DNA of 25,749 nt from a virus: positions 1-25,749 of IMG/VR virus record IMGVR_UViG_3300027963_000302, one strand, 5' to 3'. The notes under the pieces are model-generated. The model saw nothing but the letters and a program-made list of their open reading frames with translations, was not told the origin of the DNA and did no database searches. Every line of letters begins with the position of its first letter. Within the stretch, counting starts at the first letter, position 1. Shown piece after piece: positions 12,702-19,259 of the stretch. The position numbers and the translations under genes were made by a program.

Positions 12702-13819
12702 TTCTTGTCTCCTTTTCCGAAATCTAGGTCAACAGCCTTCTTCGATGCAAGCACAATATCTTCCGCCGTGATATTGCGAAGCGCGTTGCAAAAGTACTGC
12801 GTACCCTTGGTCTTGTTGGTTGCGTCCTTACACTTCGCCTGTGGCAATCCTGCATGAGGACGGCACGGCGAGTGCGGGCATACTTCCGGCTTAAACACCG
12901 ATATGTTGAGCGGATAATATGTCATCCTGTCTTGCGGGTCGTAGCTACCCCACAAAGACACGCAGGGTGTATTAAGCCCCGCGGCGATATGGTTGACGCT
13001 ACTATCCGGAGCCACCACAAAGTCTGCGTTGGCAACGACAGGGAATAGCGACCTGATTGCCTTGGTTGTGTTAAACAGGTCAATCACGCGGGGATGATCG
13101 ACAGCAAAGTTGTTGCTGTTGTCCATCCCTATGATTACGGCGTGATGCTCCGGAAAAGCCTCCAGCAACGCCAGCACCGCGTCCTGACCCATCCGAGGAG
13201 GATAGGTTCTGGTGGGACCGGAAGACGAAACGTGGTAGGCAAAGAATTTCTCAGGCAAAGGCCATTTGCCCAACGCCTTCAGTTCTTCGTGGTCTGGTTC
13301 AATCAGGTGAAGCATCGGCTTGCAATACTTCGCCATATTCTTCTCATCCCACACGCCCATCCACTCGTAGATCCGTTTGTAACAGTTCCCACCACCCGTC
13401 CCGAGCTTGGTCTCCCCAACCTGCCCGCTGAACAAGTCATCGGTAGGAAGGTGTGCATCATAGCTGTCCCAAGCCTCAAGCGTGCATGGCAGGGGATAGA
13501 GCTTTGCACCTAGTCCGGCATAAAGCGGAAGATTCCTGGCGGGGGCATAAACATCGACAACCCCACCCGACTCCTGCACCAAGTAGTTCACGAACGCCGT
13601 TGCGATCACGGCATCGCCAATCGCTCCTGCGCGGTAGACGGCAGTAGCCCCGCCAATCGACCTGCCCTTATAGTACGGCTTGATCTTGTGGGGGCATGGT
13701 ATTGAATCCGACCATATACCGCCGGTTAGTTCGTCCGGAAGCATATATGTGTTGCGGACGTGAAGTAGATTGTCATCTACCTTGTGGATTGAGTTTGTAT
13801 TATTAGTCCATAGCTTCAT
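12698..13819 (-). CDS. Glycosyltransferase family 9 (heptosyltransferase-like)
   Basis: Predicted to transfer a sugar from a nucleotide donor. The N-terminal Rossmann domain has RAGAIGDAVIATAFVNYL (about 63-80), the GT9 GDxhhxTP-like loop. The C-terminal domain has ADFVVAPDSSVNHIAAGL and PCVSLWG, the classic GT9 donor-site motif of ADP-heptose:LPS heptosyltransferases. The N-terminal 50 residues and the Cys-rich end (CPHSPCRPHAGLPQAKC) are extra. Length 373 fits the family. ATG at 13819 is coupled to the upstream frame. In a phage it could glycosylate modified DNA, virion proteins or host LPS; the acceptor cannot be read from sequence. Confidence 0.85.
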   Translation of the reverse strand: MKLWTNNTNSIHKVDDNLLHVRNTYMLPDELTGGIWSDSIPCPHKIKPYYKGRSIGGATAVYRAGAIGDAVIATAFVNYLVQESGGVVDVYAPARNLPLYAGLGAKLYPLPCTLEAWDSYDAHLPTDDLFSGQVGETKLGTGGGNCYKRIYEWMGVWDEKNMAKYCKPMLHLIEPDHEELKALGKWPLPEKFFAYHVSSSGPTRTYPPRMGQDAVLALLEAFPEHHAVIIGMDNSNNFAVDHPRVIDLFNTTKAIRSLFPVVANADFVVAPDSSVNHIAAGLNTPCVSLWGSYDPQDRMTYYPLNISVFKPEVCPHSPCRPHAGLPQAKCKDATNKTKGTQYFCNALRNITAEDIVLASKKAVDLDFGKGDKK

Positions 13820-14105
13820 TTAGTTCTCCTTATGTTTGGCATGGTATCAACGAAGATGGGCATTTGACCAGCGAAATTATTCTGAATGATGTTGTAGTAC
13901 GCAAAGTCAATTGCGTCCTCCTGCTCCACTTGTTTGTCTTCATCAGGGACTTGACAATCCATTCCACGGAATAGACAGCGTAAAACTTTCCGCCTATGTC
14001 TGTTACTCCAAGCAGAGCATCGTCAAGCCCATTGATTACATAGGTTGACGCATCATCCGGCATCAATTCGACTATTGGGTGAGTCTTTCCACTTCGTTTA
14101 TACAT
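13816..14105 (-). pseudogene. Small phage protein split by a -1 frameshift
   Basis: Frame A starts at 14105 and encodes NGLDDALLGVTDIGGKFYAV, then YSVEWIVKSLM. After that it becomes Thr/Ser/Arg-rich and stops at 13830. One frame back (-1), from about 13950, the sequence reads EDKQVEQEDAIDFAYYNII, then NNFAGQMPIFV, and stops at 13816 in an ATGA overlap with the glycosyltransferase start. Joined, they resemble a common phage hypothetical protein with LDDALxGV, AVY, ILM, EEAxEYxxFN and TPIFV blocks. Either one base is inserted or deleted near 13936-13950, or the gene uses frameshifting. The second part also has its own ATG at 13962. Function unknown. Confidence 0.6.
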
Positions 14106-15199
14106 CTGATGATTTCCCTAGCGACTTGCGGTACAATTGCGTTTCCGAGGGACTTAAGTCTAGCCACCCGATTGGGTACCCCATGAGCCACTCGACCCAC
14201 GTCGGGTTCAGTGAGCCAGATTGCTTTTCCTGATTGTCTGTGTGCTGTACGGCCACATCCAGCGTGTCCTTTGATACCTTCCCGTTCCGTATCCTCCCGC
14301 CCTTGTAGCCACCCTTCCCATCCCTGCTCGATGGGGTCGGCCACATCTTGACTGCCGTCTGTAGGGTTGCCCCCCACTTGGTTCCGTTGGCTGATGTCCT
14401 CGTCTTCCCGTCCTCCGACACGCTCCAGCTCTTGGCTCCGGTGTGCGCTCCCCTCGGACAGGCTGATGGAGTCGGCCACATGTTCGGTTCCGGACACGCC
14501 CTGATCTGATCCTGTAGGTTCAGAGTGTGTCCCTGCCTCTCCTCCAGGGTTGAGGCATTCTTCCAGTTGTTTGCGTGAGGAGTCCTCCACATCATGTTCG
14601 GGGGTTGATAATAAACCTGCTCCCGAAGGGTTGAGTGGGTCGTGCGACCCTTGCGATTGGAATCGTACTGCTTCTTCAACGCCTCTTCGCTCCGCACCGG
14701 AAGGCTGTCCATTGTGTTTGGAGTGAGCCACAATCCAGCATCTGTCGCGCCTGTGCGATGCGTCGACGGAGCAAGCTGGAATAATGAGCGTTTCGACTTC
14801 GTAATCTTCTGCTTCCAAGTCAGAATGCACTTGGTCGAGTGCCATGTTGACGATTCCAGCAACATTCTCACCAATGATCCAATCCGGCTTTGCTTCGCGT
14901 ATAACTCGGAGCATTTCCGGCCAGAGATAGCGGTTATCATCCTTGCCTCTTCGCTCCCCGGCAACGCTGAATGGCTGGCAGGGGAATCCGCCTGTGAGAA
15001 GAGAGACTTTTGGATATAGGTTGCCTCGTACTTGGCGGATGTCTTCGATGATCGGGACTTCCGGCCAATGCTTTTTGAGGACTGCTTGGCAGAATTTGTC
15101 CTGTTCGCAGAACCCGACTGTTTTGTATCCGTTCCACTTTGCGGCAAGGGCGAAGCCACCGATTCCAGAAAAAAGATCGAGGTGTGTTTTTTCATTCAC
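14072..15199 (-). CDS. C5 cytosine DNA methyltransferase (Dcm-like)
   Basis: Methylates cytosine at carbon 5 in a specific DNA site, probably protecting phage DNA from host restriction. Motif I is LFSGIGGF (9-16). Motif IV is GGFPCQPFS (70-78) with catalytic Cys74. Motif VI is ENV (111-113), and motif VIII-like SHRRDRCWIVA lies at 148-158. After a long variable target-recognition region, motif X is LGNAIVPQVA (351-360). The variable region is rich in Gly, Ser and Glu and contains repeated VADS/VADP/VEDS words. The start is GTG at 15199, with AAGGAG ten bases upstream. Almost the entire gene is overlapped by another long frame on the same strand. No restriction endonuclease partner is visible nearby. 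Confidence 0.9.
   Translation of the reverse strand: MNEKTHLDLFSGIGGFALAAKWNGYKTVGFCEQDKFCQAVLKKHWPEVPIIEDIRQVRGNLYPKVSLLTGGFPCQPFSVAGERRGKDDNRYLWPEMLRVIREAKPDWIIGENVAGIVNMALDQVHSDLEAEDYEVETLIIPACSVDASHRRDRCWIVAHSKHNGQPSGAERRGVEEAVRFQSQGSHDPLNPSGAGLLSTPEHDVEDSSRKQLEECLNPGGEAGTHSEPTGSDQGVSGTEHVADSISLSEGSAHRSQELERVGGREDEDISQRNQVGGNPTDGSQDVADPIEQGWEGWLQGREDTEREGIKGHAGCGRTAHRQSGKAIWLTEPDVGRVAHGVPNRVARLKSLGNAIVPQVAREIIRCINEVERLTQ
14098..15195 (-). CDS. Overprinted 365-residue frame within the cytosine methyltransferase gene
   Basis: Starts at ATG 15195, four bases after the methyltransferase GTG, in an ATGA overlap with the preceding gene. It stays open for 365 codons. It is Ser/Thr/Lys/Trp-rich. 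It contains LTWKQKITKSKRSLFQLAPS (about residues 123-142), then WxTP words at four places (WLTPN, WRTPH, WPTPSA, WPTPSS) and LNPTWVEWLMGYPIGW at 329-344. These phrases recur in phage proteins annotated as hypothetical or methyltransferase-associated. Here they are the shifted reading of methylase motif VIII and motif X. It may be a real overprinted gene or a frame kept open by constrained DNA. No catalytic motif is recognised. Confidence 0.45.
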   Translation of the reverse strand: MKKHTSIFFLESVASPLPQSGTDTKQSGSANRTNSAKQSSKSIGRKSRSSKTSAKYEATYIQKSLFSQADSPASHSALPGSEEARMITAISGRKCSELYAKQSRIGSLVRMLLESSTWHSTKCILTWKQKITKSKRSLFQLAPSTHRTGATDAGLWLTPNTMDSLPVRSEEALKKQYDSNRKGRTTHSTLREQVYYQPPNMMWRTPHANNWKNASTLEERQGHTLNLQDQIRACPEPNMWPTPSACPRGAHTGAKSWSVSEDGKTRTSANGTKWGATLQTAVKMWPTPSSRDGKGGYKGGRIRNGKVSKDTLDVAVQHTDNQEKQSGSLNPTWVEWLMGYPIGWLDLSPSETQLYRKSLGKSSDV

Positions 15200-15371
15200 T
15201 TTCTATTAACTCCTTTGCTACTAAAGCTCCGGCATCAACCAAAGCTATGATTTGAATAATATCAATCGCATGTCCGTGGTTTGCGCGATCCCTCTCAACG
15301 GCCAGCTTGTTGCGGGCATTGAGAAGGATGTCGCGCATCCACTTGAGTCGTTCTTTTGCCTCCACGTTCAT
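15192..15371 (-). CDS. Unknown 59-residue helical protein
   Basis: ATG at 15371 shares a base with the upstream stop (TAATG). The stop at 15192 overlaps the ATG of the overprinted frame in the methyltransferase locus. The protein is helical: MNVEAKERLKWMRDILLNAR, a charged middle, and a hydrophobic C-terminal part (AIDIIQIIALVDAGALVA) ending KELIESE. The AAGGAG near its end doubles as the ribosome binding site for the methyltransferase. Unknown function. Confidence 0.6.
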   Translation of the reverse strand: MNVEAKERLKWMRDILLNARNKLAVERDRANHGHAIDIIQIIALVDAGALVAKELIESE

Positions 15372-15547
15372 TACATTCCTGACTTCATGCGAAACTTGCG
15401 AGGCTTGCTCTTTCCTGCGGCAGCAAGAGAGATGGCAACCATCTGCTTGTGAGAGCGGGGAACCCCACCGGCACCACGAGCCTTGCCCTTCTTCTTATTG
15501 TCCATCGCCAGTTCATGCATGTTCTTCGATACGTCTTTGCCTAGCAT
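15371..15547 (-). CDS. Small basic protein (58 aa), DUF6496-like
   Basis: Begins MLGKDVSKNMHELAMDNKKK and continues GKARGAGGVPRSHKQMVAIS then LAAAGKSKPRK. A short helix, a Gly/Lys/Ser linker and an R-x-H-K-Q-x-x-A-I-x-L helix resemble small basic phage proteins of the DUF6496 type. That is an impression from memory, not a search. ATG at 15547 has AAGGAG upstream. It may bind nucleic acid. Confidence 0.6.
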   Translation of the reverse strand: MLGKDVSKNMHELAMDNKKKGKARGAGGVPRSHKQMVAISLAAAGKSKPRKFRMKSGM

Positions 15548-15559
15548 ATTCAGTTCTCC

Positions 15560-15784
15560 TTATATGTTGTAATAGGGATTAGGCACTTCTGGTGCTTTTA
15601 CCCCGAAGCTTGGATTTTCGCATCTGCGACAATCGCGCAGGTCAAAATCAAGAATCTCGCCGTGATTAAGCATTATCGTAAATATCTTGTTATGATCTAA
15701 TCCGTAGTCAGTCACCAGGAATGCAAGCCCTTCACCTTTTGGAGTCATCATCCACAACTCCGGCTTTAGTTGAATTATCTCCAT
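15560..15784 (-). CDS. Unknown 74-residue protein
   Basis: Start ATG at 15784 overlaps the end of the oxygenase gene by ten bases; a GTP-rich upstream extension is the oxygenase tail in another frame and was excluded. The protein reads MEIIQLKPELWMMTPKGEGL, a beta-rich middle (AFLVTDYGLDHNKIFTIML), then DLRDCRRCENPSFG. The C-terminal CRRC plus PNPYYNI is typical of small phage proteins encoded next to modification enzymes. The fold looks like a small beta-barrel. No family assigned. Confidence 0.6.
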   Translation of the reverse strand: MEIIQLKPELWMMTPKGEGLAFLVTDYGLDHNKIFTIMLNHGEILDFDLRDCRRCENPSFGVKAPEVPNPYYNI

Positions 15785-16341
15785 GCTGGTCCTGTAAACC
15801 AAGCTACCAGCACCCACCTAGTACCCCATATCGGCGCACGGGCGCGATGCTCTAGGTAGGATGGGAACCAACATCCGGCTCCCTGTTCGCGAATAAACTG
15901 CACGTTGTCGATGTCGGCCTTGATCTGCAATCCACCACCCAAATATTCAGAAGGATCGGATAGGTTGACTACTGCAGTAAGTTTCCTGTCGCTTCCGTTG
16001 TACAGGTCATAATGCCACATAAATCTCTGGAATGCGTTGTACTTTAGGATTTGTAACTGTTGCACTCCTGTAATATCAAATTTCCAATTCTCCTCGTTGA
16101 TAGCCCTATTAAGCTCATTCATAATGTTGTAGATCCATTTATGATGCTGGCTGTTTGGAACCCAGCATGACGAGCACGTTCTGGTGTATGATCTTTTTGT
16201 CGTTCCATCTTTGTTCATCACAGCTGCGCGCTTCATTCCTATAATATTTGCATCTTCCCGCAACATCATGCATTGCGCCGGAGTGAGAACATATCTGTCA
16301 ACCGCTGCGCTCATTAACTTCTGTATATATTTCTTTTCCAT
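15775..16341 (-). CDS. 2-oxoglutarate/Fe(II)-dependent oxygenase
   Basis: Predicted hydroxylase of the prolyl-4-hydroxylase/PKHD type. From ATG 16341 (188 aa), the iron ligands are His110 and Asp112 in FMWHYDLYNG and His165 in SYLEHRARAP. Arg175 (WGTRWVLVAW) is placed to bind 2-oxoglutarate. SDPSEYLGGGLQI forms the expected strand between them. The ATG at 16341 shares a base with the upstream stop (TAATG) and was chosen over an open upstream extension that runs across a membrane-protein gene. In phages such enzymes can modify bases, nucleotides, or protein side chains. The nearby glycosyltransferases raise the idea of hydroxylate-then-glycosylate modification. Confidence 0.8.
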   Translation of the reverse strand: MEKKYIQKLMSAAVDRYVLTPAQCMMLREDANIIGMKRAAVMNKDGTTKRSYTRTCSSCWVPNSQHHKWIYNIMNELNRAINEENWKFDITGVQQLQILKYNAFQRFMWHYDLYNGSDRKLTAVVNLSDPSEYLGGGLQIKADIDNVQFIREQGAGCWFPSYLEHRARAPIWGTRWVLVAWFTGPAWR

Positions 16342-16481
16342 TATTCTAATTCCTTTTTTATCCAGCAGAACAATGCATAAACACCAAACAATAGGAATGC
16401 GAGTAAAGATGCCAACAGGGACATGTAAAGCACAATCCAGCATATAGTCCAAGCGAAGTCTGCTAATGAAATAAGCAACAT
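16341..16481 (-). CDS. Small membrane protein (46 aa)
   Basis: ATG at 16481 to a TAA that overlaps the oxygenase start (TAATG). The protein is hydrophobic throughout: MLLISLADFAWTICWIVLYM then SLLASLLAFLLFGVYALFCW, ending IKKELE. It fits one long or two closely spaced transmembrane helices with a charged cytoplasmic tail. Its role is unknown; superinfection exclusion or lysis control are possibilities only. Confidence 0.6.
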   Translation of the reverse strand: MLLISLADFAWTICWIVLYMSLLASLLAFLLFGVYALFCWIKKELE

Positions 16482-16483
16482 CT

Positions 16484-16792
16484 TCAAGCACCAAAGACTC
16501 GCCTAATCAGCGTTTTGTTGTCAATCGGAATCCCAGCTGCTCTGCACCAGAACCCAACAATTCCGGTCTTAAAATCGTTTATTAGTTTGTATATTTGATG
16601 GATCTTCTTGTATTCATCGCAGTCACCAAGGTTTAGGTCTGAACCCATGTTCTTCCTTATTACCCTCATGCCATCAAGAATGCCCCTGCGTTGCAACAGC
16701 CTTACGTCATCAATCGCGCGCTTGGCCACCTCTCCAGCTAATTGCTGTAGCTTGTCATCGTAGTTACCCTTAACCAAGTGTGTTGATCTCAT
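16484..16792 (-). CDS. Unknown 102-residue protein
   Basis: ATG at 16792 overlaps the previous stop (TAATG). The protein opens MRSTHLVKGNYDDKLQQLAG and continues helical and basic (EVAKRAIDDVRLLQRRGILD). It then has an acidic stretch (LNLGDCDEYKKI) and a C-terminus with FWCRAAGIPID. No signal or membrane segment. No family was recognised. Confidence 0.6.
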   Translation of the reverse strand: MRSTHLVKGNYDDKLQQLAGEVAKRAIDDVRLLQRRGILDGMRVIRKNMGSDLNLGDCDEYKKIHQIYKLINDFKTGIVGFWCRAAGIPIDNKTLIRRVFGA

Positions 16793-17016
16793 TAATATTT
16801 TCTCTTTGTTTTCTTTTTATGTTGCTCAATCCATTTGGCATATTCGTTCCATAAATACGCGGCATCCTGCGCTTCTTCTTTCGTATCAAATATATCTGTA
16901 AGCGGAGGCAACCCGTTTGCTGGAACAGCACCCCAAAGGCGCGGGCCAATTGTGTATCCGGCTGTTGTATGAATGCGCCACTTACCACACTCGGCAACTA
17001 CCTTGACTGTGGTCAT
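16792..17016 (-). CDS. Unknown 74-residue protein
   Basis: ATG at 17016 overlaps the glycosyltransferase stop (ATGA). The protein reads MTTVKVVAECGKWRIHTTAG, then a Gly/Pro-rich loop and a C-terminal helix (TKEEAQDAAYLWNEYAKWIE) with a poly-Lys tail. The pattern of N-terminal beta strands and a helix beginning TKEEA is common in small phage proteins of the single-domain alpha/beta type. Function unknown. Confidence 0.6.
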   Translation of the reverse strand: MTTVKVVAECGKWRIHTTAGYTIGPRLWGAVPANGLPPLTDIFDTKEEAQDAAYLWNEYAKWIEQHKKKTKRKY

Positions 17017-17678
17017 CGACCAAGCTCCACAAGCTTGGCATCGTCAGACTTAATCTGTTCAATCAATTTAGGCATGTCTCCGGACTGCCCAGCGTAATGA
17101 ATGCAGTACGCATCTTTGTAGCGGTCTAGGCCAAAGTGCGACTCAACGCTGGTCATACAATTGTATGCGGGATCAAGTTCTTGTACCGGAACATTCCACA
17201 GGTGGACCATAATGTTCATCCAGGTCTGTTCGGCAAAATGGTTTGGCAGCAGTCCGAGTGGAGGCATCGACAGGACACCAACAGCCTTGGATGAGATCAC
17301 AAACACGCCTGTGTTGACGTAGAACCTGGGATCAATCTGCGCCCCAAATGCACTTGCCAGCTTGCCCATCTCATACTTGCGATCTAAGAACGCACCCTCA
17401 TCGAATGCGCAGAACATGTTTACTTCAGCACCCATGTCATCGCAGTCGTTTGCAATCAGAATATCCGAGTCAACAAACGTGATCTGCTCATATCCTTTCG
17501 TTGCCATGATGTTCCCAATTGCGGACTTGCTATACTGCACCGGCTCGACCAATGGTTTCTCAAGCGCAAGGAAATCAATCTTATGCCTCTGGCAGTAAGC
17601 CTCCATCCTTGGCCTTGTAAGATCCAAGACCTTCTTCCAATCATCCCCGAATGCCTGCGTAACTAATGCGCGCTTCAT
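17013..17678 (-). CDS. GT8-like glycosyltransferase (nucleotide-diphospho-sugar transferase)
   Basis: A GT-A-fold candidate. ITFVDSDILIANDC at 66-79 supplies the metal-binding DxD (Asp70/Asp72). FYVNTGVFVIS at 119-129 is the typical acceptor-side strand. AEQTWMNIMVH and AYCIHYAG near the C-terminus match the D/E-Q and HY/HF-G motifs of GT8-like enzymes. At 221 residues it is a minimal catalytic domain. It is coupled to genes on both sides by ATGA overlaps. It lies a few kilobases from a second, unrelated glycosyltransferase of family 9 and from an oxygenase, so a shared glycan or base-modification role is plausible but unproven. Confidence 0.7.
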   Translation of the reverse strand: MKRALVTQAFGDDWKKVLDLTRPRMEAYCQRHKIDFLALEKPLVEPVQYSKSAIGNIMATKGYEQITFVDSDILIANDCDDMGAEVNMFCAFDEGAFLDRKYEMGKLASAFGAQIDPRFYVNTGVFVISSKAVGVLSMPPLGLLPNHFAEQTWMNIMVHLWNVPVQELDPAYNCMTSVESHFGLDRYKDAYCIHYAGQSGDMPKLIEQIKSDDAKLVELGR

Positions 17679-17851
17679 TTCTTATTCCTTCTTTTGGGCT
17701 TTGCTTCCTTCCACACATCAAACTTGTCATCAAGTTGAACTGACCAAAGCATAAGGTTCTTGTAGATTCCGTATCCAATACCGGCACGCAACAATGTCCG
17801 GCTGGTTATATCCCCTAAGTAATATAGTGCTAAAGACAGAGCAAGTTTCAT
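17675..17851 (-). CDS. Small protein with N-terminal hydrophobic segment (58 aa)
   Basis: I chose ATG 17851 because it forms an ATGA overlap with the upstream stop. A longer frame to 17941 reads through the neighbouring gene. The protein opens MKLALSLALYYLGDITSRTL, continues LRAGIGYGIYKNLMLWSVQL, and ends in a basic tail (KPKRRNKK). One weak membrane or amphipathic segment is likely. Small phage proteins with an N-terminal LALYYLGD-type start are frequent in these clusters. Role unknown. Confidence 0.6.
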   Translation of the reverse strand: MKLALSLALYYLGDITSRTLLRAGIGYGIYKNLMLWSVQLDDKFDVWKEAKPKRRNKK

Positions 17852-18030
17852 TTGTCTCTCTTGTCGTAATCTTCCCAAGTATAATTCCAGCAGGCTTCTA
17901 CTGCTTCGTCTCTCGAGGCGTAGGTATCGAAGTGCGACCAATCATCTTCGTTCCCATAACCAGGATCGTCAATATAAACAGACCACTCTGGCTTTCCGTC
18001 TTCATCCAACTCTTTCTTAATCCATCTCAT
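17848..18030 (-). CDS. Unknown acidic 60-residue protein
   Basis: ATG at 18030 overlaps the upstream stop (ATGA), so the open extension to 18075 was not used. The protein is acidic and aromatic: MRWIKKELDEDGKPEWSVYI then DDPGYGNEDDWSHFDTYASR, ending with a helix containing two Trp. It looks like a small alpha/beta protein. No family was recognised. Confidence 0.6.
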   Translation of the reverse strand: MRWIKKELDEDGKPEWSVYIDDPGYGNEDDWSHFDTYASRDEAVEACWNYTWEDYDKRDK

Positions 18031-18323
18031 AATCTTGGTACTTCTTTCTTTATTTGTGCCAACGTGAACAAGCATCGTACAAGCCCGCGCTCTAAGTGGT
18101 CAATACTTGTTTCGCCGTTATTATCCGGACAAGGCGTGGATTTATGCAACTGCATCTGCGCTGTTGCAAGGTGGCGAATAGCCCTAGCTATATGGTAATC
18201 ATGAGTAGGCCGATCCTTCTCAAGCCAATCACCATAACCAGATTTATCCGATCCCTTGCCCATTACGCGCCACACAATCTCTTGTGCTGCGTTGCCCATA
18301 TCTTGAATCGTAGGCGCAGTCAT
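18027..18323 (-). CDS. Unknown 98-residue helical protein
   Basis: ATG at 18323 overlaps the previous small gene (ATGA). The protein has a KGSDKSGYGDWLEKDRPTHD segment, then a His/Ala-rich helix (YHIARAIRHLATAQMQLH), a short loop with CPDNNGETSIDHLERG and a final helix. The helix pattern with conserved His and Asp recalls small phage proteins related to nucleotide pyrophosphohydrolases, but no complete EExxE metal site is visible. I do not assign an activity. Confidence 0.6.
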   Translation of the reverse strand: MTAPTIQDMGNAAQEIVWRVMGKGSDKSGYGDWLEKDRPTHDYHIARAIRHLATAQMQLHKSTPCPDNNGETSIDHLERGLVRCLFTLAQIKKEVPRL

Positions 18324-18439
18324 TTGGCAAGTCTCCTATAGAATTGATCTAACAATCCCTCCAACCAAAGCACATCGCCTCGGTTTATTGTTGCTTCATT
18401 TTCAAATTCAAACAAATAAGCATCTTTTCTTTGCTTCAC
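18320..18439 (-). CDS. Unknown 39-residue protein
   Basis: Starts at GTG 18439 in a GTGA overlap with the nuclease stop and ends in an ATGA overlap with the next gene. This double coupling is the main support. It reads (M)KQRKDAYLFEFENEATINR then GDVLWLEGLLDQFYRRLAK. It is a charged, probably helical miniprotein of unknown function. Confidence 0.5.
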   Translation of the reverse strand: MKQRKDAYLFEFENEATINRGDVLWLEGLLDQFYRRLAK

Positions 18440-19254
18440 AACTTCATCCCTGGAGGAGTGTAATTCTTAACCCAAGACCATACTTTCTGCATGGCGCAGA
18501 AAGCTATTCCGGCCTGATACAGTTCGTTATCATCCCAAACTTTTGTGATGATTTTGTTTGCATCGTTTGATGCCAAGACAACAGACACGCAAGCACATTG
18601 TGGGTTTTCAGAAGCAGTTCTGTAAGCCCACAATTGTGCGCAATCGGTGTCGTAGAACGGCTCGTAGCGCGGGTTTACCTTCCGGTTCTTGAGGTCGATG
18701 ATAGCATCGCCAACTCCTGACAACCGCACATAGGCATCGCATCGCCCAGCGTAACCAGCACCGACCAGCGACCTTTCGCACCAGTAGGTTTTCTCGACGT
18801 TTTCGTCCGCCCACTTCTTGAAGGTTTCGATATACGGAGCAAGTTTTTCATCTCCGGATACAGGTTTTCCGAGGAGGATGTTCTCCATACATTCATGCAT
18901 TTTGGTTCCGTGTTCCGCCGCTTTGTTGGTTGATTCGCGCGAGTCTCTGACGACCCTTTTCGCGTAGTCTTCGAGTCTTTCATTTTCCTCCTTTGGCAAC
19001 GTCAATGAAGACATGATTGCCTGTTCGATCTTCCACGCTGTTAGCTGTGGCTTATCCATGATGCCAAGAATGCTCGTAACGGATGGGTAAAGCCCCATCT
19101 TACGCGCATCGGCAACAGTTGTGTTTCTTTCGTTTCCGTTCTTGCCGATTACAACATGGGCGGATTCACCCTCTGCTGTATACCAATGACCCGCCTGATC
19201 CGTATGGACCAGACGGGTATTGGATGGCTCCTTACTCGTAATGGTAAGTGCCAT
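18436..19254 (-). CDS. PD-(D/E)XK nuclease (RecB/Cas4-like exonuclease)
   Basis: Predicted DNA exonuclease for replication/recombination. Family motifs: HGTKMHECMENIL at 115-127 (motif with His120), CERSL at 159-163, YAGRCDAYVRL at 168-178 (Asp173), AIIDLKNRKVN at 184-194 (Asp187, Lys189) and AQLWAYRTA at 206-214 (QxxxY). This is the arrangement seen in Cas4 and phage RecB-type nucleases. The N-terminal 60 residues are extra. It lies next to an SSB-like protein and a resolvase-like protein, and no annealing recombinase is visible between them. No CRISPR array occurs in the window, so a Cas4 role is unlikely. Confidence 0.78.
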   Translation of the reverse strand: MALTITSKEPSNTRLVHTDQAGHWYTAEGESAHVVIGKNGNERNTTVADARKMGLYPSVTSILGIMDKPQLTAWKIEQAIMSSLTLPKEENERLEDYAKRVVRDSRESTNKAAEHGTKMHECMENILLGKPVSGDEKLAPYIETFKKWADENVEKTYWCERSLVGAGYAGRCDAYVRLSGVGDAIIDLKNRKVNPRYEPFYDTDCAQLWAYRTASENPQCACVSVVLASNDANKIITKVWDDNELYQAGIAFCAMQKVWSWVKNYTPPGMKL

Positions 19255-19259
19255 ATAAC

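Noticed and set aside
13094-13513. 139-codon plus-strand frame opposite the GT9 glycosyltransferase
   Set aside because: Antisense shadow of a gene with clear motifs; composition is not protein-like.
18436-19254. Cas4 as part of a CRISPR system
   Set aside because: The fold is Cas4/RecB-like, but no CRISPR repeats or other cas genes occur in the window.
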